Shown: piece by piece, positions 8,677 to 17,865 of the stretch
Position numbering within the stretch: the stretch's first letter is position 1
Layout of the letters: every line of letters begins with the position of its first letter
Assembly (NCBI RefSeq): GCF_014534745.1
Contig: NZ_JACVVP010000038.1
Location: 1 to 64,000, forward strand
Source of the DNA: Flammeovirga sp. EKP202
GTDB taxonomy: Bacteria > Bacteroidota > Bacteroidia > Cytophagales > Flammeovirgaceae
Direction of reading: 5' to 3'
Length of the DNA stretch: 64,000 nucleotides
Notes under the pieces: model-generated
Told to the model about the DNA's origin: nothing
The model's database searches: none
What the model saw: the letters and a program-made list of their open reading frames with translations, nothing else
Translations under genes and position numbers: made by a program

Positions 8677-9984
8677 TTAGTTGAAGTAAATCTTATCACC
8701 AACTTTAGCGTCTGATTCTTTAGACATCTCATTTAATTTTTTCAATGCTTTTAGATCTATACCATATTTAATGGCGATAAAGTTGAGTGATTCTCCTTCG
8801 GCAAAGATGTGGTAAGAGACAGGGATAGAAGCTGGTAAAGGCTCAATATAATAGTGTCTGTCCTTCATCAACATATCTTTACCCTTGATATAATTGTATT
8901 TCTTTAATTTTCCTTTTGAAATAGTTCCTAAAGATTTTACGAGCTCTTTTTGTGTCATTTCTTCTTTAAGAATTACAGCTTTTACACCATTAACAATCGC
9001 AAAATCATATTTACTATCCTCACTTTCCATTTGAGTTGGTAACACAAATGGATAATCGTCTTTAATACTATCTGCATAGAATTGGAAAATAGAACGTGCA
9101 GCTCTTGTTTTCTTTGGCTTAGCATAAGGAGAAAGCTTTGCAACCATTTGATTGATTTCTGTAGGATTAGCTTCAATCATTACAGAGTAGACTTTATCCT
9201 CAGGGATATAGCTTCCTGACAGCCAAATGTTATTGGATGAAATAATGCTTAATGGTTGCCCCGTGAACTTAGAAACTTGTGATAGTGAATAACCATTGGT
9301 AGGCAACTCAATCAAAACAGTGTGCTCTTTGTCTTGTCCAACATTATCTTTGAATGCAAAATAGTGTGCTAAATAATGAAGAACATACGGGTGTGTGTTT
9401 TCATTAATCGTCACTTGAGAATAATAATTCAGTTTATTCTTTTTGATATAATTTTTAGCACCAGTCAATCCATCATGGTATGAGATCATGGCATAGAACC
9501 AGTTTCCAAGATAGTAATGACTTTTCGAAAGATAGTCAGCAGCACCAATACTCGCCGCTACCACATTTTTTCTTTCATCTATATTTCTATCGATCTTCAT
9601 ACCTCTTTCTTCAGCAGTGAAGTCTTTGAATTGCCAAAAACCTACAGCAGGGGGAGTAGCATTAGAAATGGCATTACCATCTAAAAGAGACTCTTGTAAG
9701 GCAAGGTACTTGAATTCTTCTGGTACACCTCTTGTTTTCAGCTCACGAGCAATAAAAGCAAAGTAGGTATTACATCTGTCTAAAAGAATATCATAGTGCT
9801 TTTGTGAACGAGTAAGACTATTGTACTTAACCATAATCTTGTCCATACCACCTTTAGTGACAACAACCTTTGAGCCCATTAATTTAAATGAACTTGGAAT
9901 GTTTGCCTCCGGCTTGGCAAGTAGCGGTTGAGTAAAGAAAATACCCAAAAGGATAATACAAAATAGTTTTTTGCTTGTTTTCAT
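8677..9984 (-). CDS. LysM lytic transglycosylase, MltD-like
   Basis: A 435-aa secreted murein lytic transglycosylase that cleaves the MurNAc-GlcNAc bond of peptidoglycan to give 1,6-anhydro ends. The signal peptide is residues 1-23. The SLT domain spans about 75-185. Its catalytic Glu is E98 in YLALQES, followed by the family motifs AVGFWQF (113-119) and NIDERKNVVAAS. One LysM-like segment may lie near 230-275, and a clear C-terminal LysM is at about 388-435 (YHIFAEGESLNFIAIKYGI), which binds glycan chains. E. coli MltD is a lipoprotein; here no clean lipobox is seen, so the protein is probably soluble in the periplasm. The gene is alone in its unit. Confidence 0.92.
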   Translation of the reverse strand: MKTSKKLFCIILLGIFFTQPLLAKPEANIPSSFKLMGSKVVVTKGGMDKIMVKYNSLTRSQKHYDILLDRCNTYFAFIARELKTRGVPEEFKYLALQESLLDGNAISNATPPAVGFWQFKDFTAEERGMKIDRNIDERKNVVAASIGAADYLSKSHYYLGNWFYAMISYHDGLTGAKNYIKKNKLNYYSQVTINENTHPYVLHYLAHYFAFKDNVGQDKEHTVLIELPTNGYSLSQVSKFTGQPLSIISSNNIWLSGSYIPEDKVYSVMIEANPTEINQMVAKLSPYAKPKKTRAARSIFQFYADSIKDDYPFVLPTQMESEDSKYDFAIVNGVKAVILKEEMTQKELVKSLGTISKGKLKKYNYIKGKDMLMKDRHYYIEPLPASIPVSYHIFAEGESLNFIAIKYGIDLKALKKLNEMSKESDAKVGDKIYFN

Positions 9985-10118
9985 AAACGAGTTAAGTCAT
10001 TAATTTCGAAATAAAGATATTGCGAATTCTATTTAATTTCAAACAAAGTTTAAAGGAATGCTTTTTTGGTAATAAACAAGATAATAGTTAAAGCTTAAAA
10101 AATCACCTCTTTCGGCAT

Positions 10119-10151
10119 AAAAAAAGGCCATTCTAATAAAAGAATGGCCTT
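10119..10151 (-). terminator. Terminator after M16 peptidase
   Basis: A perfect 11-bp stem AAGGCCATTCT/AGAATGGCCTT (10124-10134 and 10141-10151) with a 6-nt loop. The A-run at 10119-10125 gives a U-run on the - strand. It lies 16 bp past the stop at 10168. Confidence 0.9.
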
Positions 10152-10167
10152 AATTATTGGAATAAAT

Positions 10168-13134
10168 CTATTGTTTCTTTTTCACTCTCGGTTTATTTTC
10201 ATATCCAAAGAGATCATTTAATGACAATTCTTGAACTTCACCGTATTGTGCTAAAGTTTCCATGTTCAGTTTCTCACGATCACCCACCACACAAACATTG
10301 TAGTTATTACCTTTGATAAAGTCACTATGGAATTTCATCACATCATCAATGGTCATTGTTTTCATGGCTTCATAAACATCTTTACGAACATCATGATCGT
10401 TCCCTTTTTTCAATGCCGTCTCATAATTAAATAACACGCCGCTTTTTGTGATACGCTCACTTTCTAGCTTACTTAAGATTGCCTTTTTAGCGGCATCAAA
10501 AGATTGATCATTTTTAGGAGGATTTTCTAATAAATTTTTCATCCCTGCCATAGCTTCAGTCAATTTATCAGACTGAGTACCGATATAAGCTAAAGTATAA
10601 TCGCTCTTATCTTTTTCTGATGCTACGCCATATTTACTAAATACTGAGTAGGCTAAACCTTGTGCTTCACGCATTTCTTGGAATACAATAGCGTTCATAC
10701 TACCACCAAAATATTCGTTGAATAATGTAGCTGCCGCGATTCTTTTTGGATCATATTTCTCACCTTTTGCCAAGAAGATTACCTCAGCTTGAACCATGTC
10801 ATAATGAGACCAATATACTTTTGGTTTGTCAACATCTTTAACATAGAATTTTTTAGCAGTAGGTACAGGTTGTAATGTTGAAGGAACTTTGTGTTCAGCA
10901 TTCAATGTTTTTACTACTTGATCTAATGTCTCAGGTCCATAGTAAAGCACTCTGTGTTCCATTTTTGTTAATTGATGGATTCTAGAGATAAGCTCTTGTG
11001 GTTGGATGAGATCAAGTTCTTCATTGGATAACCCGTTAGTGACAGGGTTGTTATTGCCATAAAGACCATAATTCATTAAACCTGTAAACAAAATTGCACC
11101 TTTGTTTTTCTTTGTATCTTCTCTGTTTTTCTTTTCAATGGCAATCATGTTTTGAAGTACAGCTTCGTCTGCTTTTGCATTATTCAGAAGGTCTTCGAAT
11201 AGTTTCATTGCAGGTACCATATTTTCAGTTAAACCATTCAATGAAACATAAACTTGATCAGAAGAGGTATTGACACTAAAGCTAGCTCCAAGTTTGTAGA
11301 ACTCCTGCTTGATTTGAGCTGAAGTCAATTTATCAGTGCCTAAATATTCAAGATACTGAATAGCTGTACTTAAAGTAGGGTCAGTATCTTTTCCAATATC
11401 AATAATGTAATATAGGTTGAAAAGATCATTTTCAACATTTTTCTTGTAACGAACAGTAATATCACTGTTCATTTCCGCTTCTTGGATATCTTTTGAGTAA
11501 TCCAAGAATAAAGGTTTCAATGCTTCAACTTTTTGTCCTTCAATTTTCTTAAAGAACTCAGACTTTTCACCTCTATTTAATTCTACTTTAGTAATCGAAG
11601 GCTTTTCAACTTTTTGTTTATTAGGATCTTCTCCAGAACGCTTGTATACGACTACATAATTGTCTTTGTAGTTTTCATTGGCAAATGCAACAATCTCTTC
11701 TTTTGTAATCGTCTGCATTTCCTCAATATCATCAATGTAGTTTTCCCAAGGAATATTTCTTGTAAATGCTTGTACAAATGCATCCGCACGAGCATTATTA
11801 CTTTCGAGTTTCTTGATTTCAGATTTCTTGAAGTCATTTACAATAGCGTCAATCAACCAATCTTCAAAGTCACCTGCTTTCAACTTTTCAATTTCTTCTA
11901 AAAGTAAAGCTTGTGCTTCTTCTAATGTTTGGCCGTTTCTTGGAATAGCATATAAAGTGTGGATTGTGTAATCATTGAACGGGTATACAAAGCTACTTGC
12001 GTTCAATACCTTTTGTTGTTGATTTAAATCCAAATCAATTAATCCAGCACTACTGTTGGCCAAGATCATATCACAAAGTTGCTCTTTTAAAAGATCTCTT
12101 GAGTTGGTTTTTAAACCTGGCATTCTGTAGCCCATAAATACCATGGCAGTTTGTGGACCGAACACTTCTTTTTTAATAGGAGCCGTGATAGGTTTTTCTT
12201 CTTTATAATTAAATTCAGGAATATCGCTTGCTTCCCAAGAACCGAAGTATTTATCTATTAGTTTAATGGTTTTATCAGGATCTAAATCTCCACTTAAACA
12301 GATGGCAACATTATTAGGTCTATAATAATTATTGAAATACTTTTTAATTTCTGTGATTGAAGGGTTCTTTAAGTGATCAATCGTACCGATTACAGTTTGT
12401 GTACCATAAGGGTGGTTAGGGAACATAGATGAGAACATCGCCTCAAATACTTTGCGTTGATCATTATCTAAAGCTCGGTTTTTTTCTTCGTATACAGCTT
12501 CTAATTCTGTATGGAATAAACGAGGAACAATTTCTCTAAAACGATCAGATTCGATCTCTAACCAACGATTAAGCTCATTGGCAGGAATATCATTTACATA
12601 TACTGTACGGTCTTCTGTAGTATAAGCATTTGTTCCTTTGGCCCCAATCATTCCGATCATACGATCATATTCGTTGGCAATAGAGAATTTAGAGGCATCA
12701 TTAGACACTTGGTCAATTTGGGCATAGTATGCTGTTCTCTCTTCAGGATCTGACAATGTTCTATAGTGTTCGAACATATTCTCAATACTATCAAGATAAA
12801 CGGATTCTTGTGCCCAATCCTTTGTACCAAAGTGAGACGTCCCTTTGAACATGATATGCTCTAAATAGTGAGCAAGACCTGTAGAGGTCGCTGGATCATT
12901 TTTACCACCAGCTTTAACAGCGATGTAAGTTTGAATTCTTGGAGCATCTTTGTATTCTGATAAATACACTTTTAATCCATTATCAAGTGTATAAATCCTA
13001 GTTTTAAGTGGGTCATTCTTTACCGTTTTATAGGGGAAAGATTTGTCTTTAATACCCGTAGATGATGCATTAAAGCTACCAAATAAAAGTGCACCTCCTA
13101 AAAGTGCTGTCTTAATGACATTCGTATAAGTCAT
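10168..13134 (-). CDS. M16 family zinc metallopeptidase (pitrilysin type)
   Basis: A 988-aa exported peptidase of the insulinase/pitrilysin family, which degrades short peptides in a closed chamber. The inverted zinc motif HxxEH is present as H89-Y-L-E92-H93 within GLAHYLEHIMFKGT, and the distal Glu region is ELEAVYEEKN at about 210-219. The length fits two M16 halves: an active N-terminal pair (about 45-500) and a catalytically empty C-terminal pair (about 560-960, with no HxxEH). The N-terminus has a hydrophobic segment (residues 8-25) that should act as a signal peptide for the periplasm. It is divergent from the aminotransferase unit, with a 293-bp shared regulatory gap. Confidence 0.93.
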   Translation of the reverse strand: MTYTNVIKTALLGGALLFGSFNASSTGIKDKSFPYKTVKNDPLKTRIYTLDNGLKVYLSEYKDAPRIQTYIAVKAGGKNDPATSTGLAHYLEHIMFKGTSHFGTKDWAQESVYLDSIENMFEHYRTLSDPEERTAYYAQIDQVSNDASKFSIANEYDRMIGMIGAKGTNAYTTEDRTVYVNDIPANELNRWLEIESDRFREIVPRLFHTELEAVYEEKNRALDNDQRKVFEAMFSSMFPNHPYGTQTVIGTIDHLKNPSITEIKKYFNNYYRPNNVAICLSGDLDPDKTIKLIDKYFGSWEASDIPEFNYKEEKPITAPIKKEVFGPQTAMVFMGYRMPGLKTNSRDLLKEQLCDMILANSSAGLIDLDLNQQQKVLNASSFVYPFNDYTIHTLYAIPRNGQTLEEAQALLLEEIEKLKAGDFEDWLIDAIVNDFKKSEIKKLESNNARADAFVQAFTRNIPWENYIDDIEEMQTITKEEIVAFANENYKDNYVVVYKRSGEDPNKQKVEKPSITKVELNRGEKSEFFKKIEGQKVEALKPLFLDYSKDIQEAEMNSDITVRYKKNVENDLFNLYYIIDIGKDTDPTLSTAIQYLEYLGTDKLTSAQIKQEFYKLGASFSVNTSSDQVYVSLNGLTENMVPAMKLFEDLLNNAKADEAVLQNMIAIEKKNREDTKKNKGAILFTGLMNYGLYGNNNPVTNGLSNEELDLIQPQELISRIHQLTKMEHRVLYYGPETLDQVVKTLNAEHKVPSTLQPVPTAKKFYVKDVDKPKVYWSHYDMVQAEVIFLAKGEKYDPKRIAAATLFNEYFGGSMNAIVFQEMREAQGLAYSVFSKYGVASEKDKSDYTLAYIGTQSDKLTEAMAGMKNLLENPPKNDQSFDAAKKAILSKLESERITKSGVLFNYETALKKGNDHDVRKDVYEAMKTMTIDDVMKFHSDFIKGNNYNVCVVGDREKLNMETLAQYGEVQELSLNDLFGYENKPRVKKKQ

Positions 13135-13309
13135 GCTTAGTTAATTTATGAATATAATTGACTTGAGAAGTTATATTTTACAACCTGTGTTATTTGACAC
13201 TACTTGATAATTGGTTAGGCGTAAAATTATCTTTACGTTAAATTACTGAAAATTATTTAATACTTTAAAATTGGCTTGAAAAAACCTTGGTGCTGATTAT
13301 TATTTATTA

Positions 13310-13325
13310 TTTGATAAGTATCAAA
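13310..13325. promoter_or_regulatory. Perfect 16-bp palindrome, candidate operator
   Basis: TTTGATA-AG-TATCAAA lies in the divergent gap between the M16 gene and the aminotransferase gene, about 100 bp before the latter. A further half-site TTTGATA occurs at 13352-13358. This looks like a dimeric regulator site; the regulator is unknown. Confidence 0.5.
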
Positions 13326-13427
13326 AGATCATTTGAGAAGGATTCATAATGTTTGATACGTTCGTTGTTATATAGTTTTTAATCGGTAAATTATCGAATG
13401 TTTTAAGTAAACTACAAGTACTAACAT

Positions 13428-14771
13428 ATGGAATCAACTTCTCATTCAGTAATGATGTATCCGCCAGGAAATCAGTCATTACACTATCTATCCAAACTAA
13501 AAAATATCATTGCCGCTACAAACTACATGGGCTTATATGGTATTACTTTAAAAACTGCAACTGGAAACACCATCATTGATGTTGACGGTAATCACTATTT
13601 AGACTGTTTAACAGGAGCATCAGTAAACATTATCGGGTATGATTATAAACAGCCTGCTTATGAATATTTAGAGCAAAGTTTAAAAATTCAACATACCTGT
13701 TTTACTTATTCACCTCATCCCAAAGTAATTGAATTTTCGGAGTTATTACTCTCAATCACACCTGGAGGAGAGGATAGAAGGGTAATTCTTGGCCTGTCCG
13801 GTTCTGATGCCAATGATGCGGCAATCAAAGTAATTCGTTCTAAAAGGCCTCAAAAAAAGATCCTTCATTTTGTCAATAGCTATCATGGAACTACAGGTTT
13901 TTCTCAACAGGTTTCTCATTTTAAAGATTTCAATGATAACCTGTATTCAGAAAGTAATGAATATATAGGTTTACGTTATCCAAAAAATCAAAATCAAGAG
14001 AAAGACACTTTAGCAACTATTGAGAAATTGTTTATTAGTCATGAAATAGGAGCCGTCATTTTAGAACCAATCCAAGGAGATGCAGGAATATTTGTGTTAT
14101 CCGATTTTTTCATAAAATCACTTTATGATTTGACAAGACAATACAATGTTATTTTTTCAGTAGATGAAGTGCAGTCAGGTATGGGCCGCACCGGAAAATG
14201 GTGGGCTATTGACCATTTCAATATCGTCCCTGATATAATGGTGGTTGGTAAGAGCTTAGGAGGAGGTTATGCTCCACTTTCAGCGGCTATTATCAAACAT
14301 GATCTTCTTGATGAAATGGTACCCGGTCAACATGTACTTACTTTGGCAGGGCATCCTCCGACTTGTGCTGCATCGATGGCGGTGATTCATCATATCTTGA
14401 AGCAAAACTTAATCGAAAGTGCCATCATGAAAGGAGAAGCCATCTTGGAGCACCTGACGTGGCAACTTCAAAAGTATCCTTTTATCAAAGAAATAAGGGG
14501 AAAAGGGTTGATGATCGGCATTGAGCTTGATGTTTCAAAAGATGAACTTATCACAAAGAAGATGGCTTTCAGATGTGTTGAACTAGGGTTGTATGTAGGC
14601 TATTATGGAGAAGCAAACAATGTTATAAGAATTCAACCACCTTTGACGATTTCAAATCATGAAGTAAGCTTTTTACTCTCCACCATTGAACAGGTGTGCT
14701 TGGAGTATAATGAGGGTAAATTTCCTGACAGAATCAACCAAAAAGTTAAATCATTTTCAATTGGACTATAA
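13428..14771 (+). CDS. Class III PLP aminotransferase
   Basis: A 447-aa fold-type I aminotransferase of the ornithine/4-aminobutyrate/diaminobutyrate group, cytoplasmic. Visible family marks: GSDANDAAIK at 125-134 (cofactor phosphate region), SYHGTTGF at 151-158, the cofactor-pairing Asp D246 in VDEVQSGMGRTGKWW, and the Schiff-base lysine K275 in VGKSLGGG. Such enzymes move an amino group from an omega-amine or amino acid to a 2-oxo acid, but the substrate cannot be read from the sequence. The next gene starts 9 bp after the stop, so the two form an operon. The partner is not a usual aminotransferase neighbour, which suggests a specialised pathway rather than central arginine or GABA metabolism. 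Confidence 0.9.
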   Translation: MESTSHSVMMYPPGNQSLHYLSKLKNIIAATNYMGLYGITLKTATGNTIIDVDGNHYLDCLTGASVNIIGYDYKQPAYEYLEQSLKIQHTCFTYSPHPKVIEFSELLLSITPGGEDRRVILGLSGSDANDAAIKVIRSKRPQKKILHFVNSYHGTTGFSQQVSHFKDFNDNLYSESNEYIGLRYPKNQNQEKDTLATIEKLFISHEIGAVILEPIQGDAGIFVLSDFFIKSLYDLTRQYNVIFSVDEVQSGMGRTGKWWAIDHFNIVPDIMVVGKSLGGGYAPLSAAIIKHDLLDEMVPGQHVLTLAGHPPTCAASMAVIHHILKQNLIESAIMKGEAILEHLTWQLQKYPFIKEIRGKGLMIGIELDVSKDELITKKMAFRCVELGLYVGYYGEANNVIRIQPPLTISNHEVSFLLSTIEQVCLEYNEGKFPDRINQKVKSFSIGL

Positions 14772-14779
14772 CAAATACT

Positions 14780-15526
14780 ATGGACTTTCTAAACAAAATT
14801 AATTACTTCTACGTGCCCAAAAGAAAAACCACTTATGAAGAATTTACCGAAAACGCATTTACAGGCGATCTATTTTTTATGCATGGCACTTATAAGGTAA
14901 GCCGTATTTCTGAGATAGTACAACGTTCATTATGGTCGCACTCCTCTATTATTATAAGACGGGAAGATGTAGAGGGATTATTGCCATTAGTAGATCATGA
15001 TGACCCGTTGCTTTTGTGGGAATCAAACCTTAGAACTCCTGTTATTGACCTTTTAACGGGGGTGACTAAAAGTGGACCTACTTTGGTGAGTTTGAAAGAT
15101 AGATTGGTGTACAATTACAAAATGAAATACGATACTAAATTTGCTTACAGGCCTTTGTATACTGAACGTGACTTCCAATTTTACCAAGACCTATCTACTT
15201 CTGTATTGAGTATGCATGGCGGTGATTTTTGTAAACCTGTCAGCCGGTATATCACTAATTTTAAAAAGGGAAGGTTGGAGAATATCGAAATAAAAGATAA
15301 CACCTACTTCTGTAGTCAAATTGTTGCCCAATCTTATATAGATACTGGCCTATTGACTGATTATTATCCAGCCAACAGTTATGCTCCGATTGATTTTACA
15401 CCTCGGAGAAGCACCCTTTTAAAGAAGAGGTCCTTTTTAGGTGATGAATATCGTTTGGATATCAATAAAAAGAATATCAAGATAATTGAAGCCGCTCCCT
15501 ATCAGTTGAGACATTGTAATAGTTAA
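14780..15526 (+). CDS. Permuted papain-like (YiiX/NlpC-P60 type) protein
   Basis: A 248-aa protein without signal peptide. The order of motifs matches circularly permuted NlpC/P60 (YiiX-like) enzymes: TGDLFF at 28-33, a candidate catalytic His H54 in LWSHSSIII, an acidic residue E81 in LLWESN, then the candidate nucleophile C178 in TYFCSQIVAQSY, and finally APIDFTP near 202-208, a usual C-terminal signature. Members of this fold cleave or form amide, ester or thioester bonds (cell-wall peptides, lipids). It is translationally close to the aminotransferase (9-bp gap), suggesting a shared product. Catalytic assignment is from motif order only; the substrate is unknown. Confidence 0.72.
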   Translation: MDFLNKINYFYVPKRKTTYEEFTENAFTGDLFFMHGTYKVSRISEIVQRSLWSHSSIIIRREDVEGLLPLVDHDDPLLLWESNLRTPVIDLLTGVTKSGPTLVSLKDRLVYNYKMKYDTKFAYRPLYTERDFQFYQDLSTSVLSMHGGDFCKPVSRYITNFKKGRLENIEIKDNTYFCSQIVAQSYIDTGLLTDYYPANSYAPIDFTPRRSTLLKKRSFLGDEYRLDINKKNIKIIEAAPYQLRHCNS

Positions 15527-15548
15527 GAATAGGTCTTTTTAAAATAAA

Positions 15549-15583
15549 AACAGCTATGTAATTGGATCAATTACATAGCTGTT
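15549..15583. terminator. Bidirectional terminator
   Basis: A perfect 16-bp stem (15549-15564 and 15568-15583) with the 3-nt loop GAT, lying between two convergent genes. It has an A-rich 5' flank, which favours termination of the - strand gene, and a short T-stretch 3'. Confidence 0.82.
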
Positions 15584-15600
15584 CTTTGATGATGAAGTGA

Positions 15601-16407
15601 CTAGAATGTGGCATCATCATAATACTCGTATTGAATGTTTTTAGTGTAGACAGTTTCTTCTATCGCTCCAGTGTGATGATTCTTATTATAATAGGTAACC
15701 GTGTTTTCTGCTGAAATAGGATAACCATTTTTATAATTGTAACGATAAGTGGTCAAACTAAAAAGGTGGTCATCTTTCTTAAATTTTCGCTCTTCTCTTA
15801 ATACGTTTCCCATTTTTTTTCGATTTTCAGGTTGATGTGAGTAAGTTGAAGCGATTAGTGATTTTTGATCATCTAATATACTTGTTGAAATGAGAGGGTC
15901 ATCATCTATTGTTTCACCTTCTTTGAAGTTATAACTATACCATATTGAACTTCCATTTCCATCAGTAAATTCACATTCAAAAAGATATTCTAGTGTACCA
16001 TCTTCATAGTATTTCTCCTGTTTATTGTATCCAAAGGTCGGATGCTTTGTGTAAATGAAAACCTCATCATCCTCAAGAGAAGGATCGGTATAATTTCTTT
16101 CTATTTTATACTTGTTTTCTGATACCTTACTATAAATTCTAGTCAGCGTAAGCATATCGTCAGCATTATACGTCCTTTGATAAATAGAATCATTGGAATA
16201 GGTATACAAAATATATGAATTGATGGAAGACTCACGATAAAAGTTTGCTCTCGCAATTAATCCTTCGTCGTTATAACTGTAATCTCTTCTGAGTTCGCCA
16301 TCTTCATAATAGGCTTTAAGTTTTTGATCATTGGTTGAAACTTCGTCTGTTGAGCATGAAAAAATGAATAGTACTGAAAATAAGATTAAAAAATTTGTTT
16401 TTAGCAT
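15601..16407 (-). CDS. Lipoprotein with YD/RHS-like short repeats
   Basis: A 268-aa lipoprotein: signal peptide with lipobox FIFSC, acylated Cys at residue 18. The mature part is rich in short Tyr/Asp/Glu strands of the type 'YYEDGELRRDYSYNDEG' and 'KYYEDGTLEYLFE', resembling YwqK/MORN or RHS-type beta repeats that build solenoids. No catalytic residues stand out. It probably faces the periplasm or cell surface. It is monocistronic and convergent with the papain-like gene. Function unknown; the repeat resemblance is weak evidence for a binding role. Confidence 0.7.
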   Translation of the reverse strand: MLKTNFLILFSVLFIFSCSTDEVSTNDQKLKAYYEDGELRRDYSYNDEGLIARANFYRESSINSYILYTYSNDSIYQRTYNADDMLTLTRIYSKVSENKYKIERNYTDPSLEDDEVFIYTKHPTFGYNKQEKYYEDGTLEYLFECEFTDGNGSSIWYSYNFKEGETIDDDPLISTSILDDQKSLIASTYSHQPENRKKMGNVLREERKFKKDDHLFSLTTYRYNYKNGYPISAENTVTYYNKNHHTGAIEETVYTKNIQYEYYDDATF

Positions 16408-16576
16408 AATCGATAAATAAGTCTAGTTGAATACAAGCTAAAGGTCAATACTTCGAAGTTTAGATCAAAGAAATACAGATGTTATTTTGATACTATCTTA
16501 TATAACACTTTTCAAATCAAATTTTTAATAGTTATTAATACTGTCTTCGGTCATTTTTATTAGCTTGTAAGAATGA

Positions 16577-16603
16577 TATACTTGCAGTTCACAATCGAAC
16601 TGC
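16577..16603 (+). promoter_or_regulatory. Probable -7 box with overlapping dyad before chromate transporter
   Basis: TATACTTG (16577-16584) is 7/8 to the Bacteroidota -7 consensus TAnnTTTG. Directly at its end begins the dyad GCAGTTC-N6-GAACTGC (16584-16603), so the dyad covers the likely start of transcription. It could be an operator or a 5' RNA hairpin. The ATG follows 16 bp later. Confidence 0.45.
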
Positions 16604-16618
16604 TGAATACTAAAACAG

Positions 16619-17173
16619 ATGATCTATTTCGAATTATTTTACAGCTTTTTCAAAATTGGGTTATTTACCTTCGGTGGAGGGTATGCAATGATTCCTCTTT
16701 TGGAAAAAGAATTAATAGAAAACAAAAAATGGTTGACAAATGATGAATTGTTAGAAATCATGTCAATCGCACAAATGACTCCTGGTACAATTGCGATCAA
16801 TGCAGCTACATTTGTAGGGTACAGAGAAAAAGGCTTTTTAGGAGGTTTGTTTACGACTGCTGGAGTGATTGCTCCATCTTACTTGGTAATCACAATCATC
16901 TACCATCTTTTCTCACATAGTTTTGAACATCCTATTGCTCAAAAAGCATTTATGGGAGCAAGAGCTTGTATTGTTGCCTTAATAGGACATTCAGTATGGA
17001 AAATGTTCAAAGGAAGCGTCACTGATAAATATGGCTTAGGTATTTTTATTATTGCTTGTGTCTTATTGTTTGCTTTTAATATTCATCCCATTCTATTAAT
17101 TGTGACAGGTGCGGTATTAGGACTAGCCTTGTATGTATTTTTTCCAAAACAACTCAAAGATTTATTAAAATAA
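16619..17173 (+). CDS. chrA: Chromate transporter, N-terminal-type half
   Basis: A 184-aa inner-membrane protein of the CHR superfamily, the short-chain form with about six helices. The family motif FKIGLFTFGGGYAMIPLLE is at residues 11-29, followed by SIAQMTPGTIAINAATFVGY. The second half-size copy starts one base after this stop, so the pair replaces the fused 12-helix ChrA. CHR proteins are known for chromate efflux, but many members lack a proven substrate. Translational coupling supports a heteromeric transporter. Confidence 0.9.
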   Translation: MIYFELFYSFFKIGLFTFGGGYAMIPLLEKELIENKKWLTNDELLEIMSIAQMTPGTIAINAATFVGYREKGFLGGLFTTAGVIAPSYLVITIIYHLFSHSFEHPIAQKAFMGARACIVALIGHSVWKMFKGSVTDKYGLGIFIIACVLLFAFNIHPILLIVTGAVLGLALYVFFPKQLKDLLK

Positions 17174-17174
17174 T

Positions 17175-17768
17175 ATGGAAGCGTTTTCATTAGAAGCATT
17201 AAAAGTATATGCTGAATTATATTTAGTATTCTGTAAAATTGGATTTTTCAGTTTTGGAGGAGGTCTAGCTATGGTACCACTTTTTGTGGTAGAATTTCAA
17301 AAACAAGGCTGGATGACAGCAGATCAGTTTTTTGATGTTCTATCATTAGCACAAATGACTCCGGGGGCTATTGCCGTAAACTCTGCCACTTTTGTAGGTA
17401 ATGAAGCAGGAATGGCTGTTGGTGGAAGATTAGGAGGGATTATTGGTGGTGTTTTTGCCACGGCAGGTCTAGCAACTCCTTCTGTAGTTTGTATTATTGC
17501 TTTATCAGAGATTCTAAAGAAATTAAAAACCAATAAATTTAAGCAAGCTTTCTTCTTTGGGATAAAGCCAGTTACTATTGCATTGATCTTGTTTGCAGGT
17601 TGGAAAATCGCCGAAACCACTTTCTTTGAGGAAGGTTTTTCAGAGATACATTGGACAAGTATCATTCTCTGTTTGATCGTAGGGGTTGTTCTTAAGTTTT
17701 ATGAGAAGAAAGTGCACCCAATAGCTTTAATTATCGTGTGCTCTGTTATCGGAATTTTTATCTTCTAA
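17175..17768 (+). CDS. chrA: Chromate transporter, C-terminal-type half
   Basis: A 197-aa short-chain CHR protein, paralogous to the preceding gene: FCKIGFFSFGGGLAMVPLFV near the N-terminus and SLAQMTPGAIAVNSATFVGN after it. Six or so membrane segments are visible. The two genes are 1 bp apart and must be expressed together. In characterised short-chain pairs the two halves insert with opposite topology and both are needed; that is family knowledge, not shown here. Confidence 0.9.
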   Translation: MEAFSLEALKVYAELYLVFCKIGFFSFGGGLAMVPLFVVEFQKQGWMTADQFFDVLSLAQMTPGAIAVNSATFVGNEAGMAVGGRLGGIIGGVFATAGLATPSVVCIIALSEILKKLKTNKFKQAFFFGIKPVTIALILFAGWKIAETTFFEEGFSEIHWTSIILCLIVGVVLKFYEKKVHPIALIIVCSVIGIFIF

Positions 17769-17865
17769 CTATCCAATAACTTGAATTTAACGTAGCAAAG
17801 CAGCGGTCTAGTTTTTATATTCGCAACAGCTTAAACTCAATTATCATCAGACTACAAACAACTTA

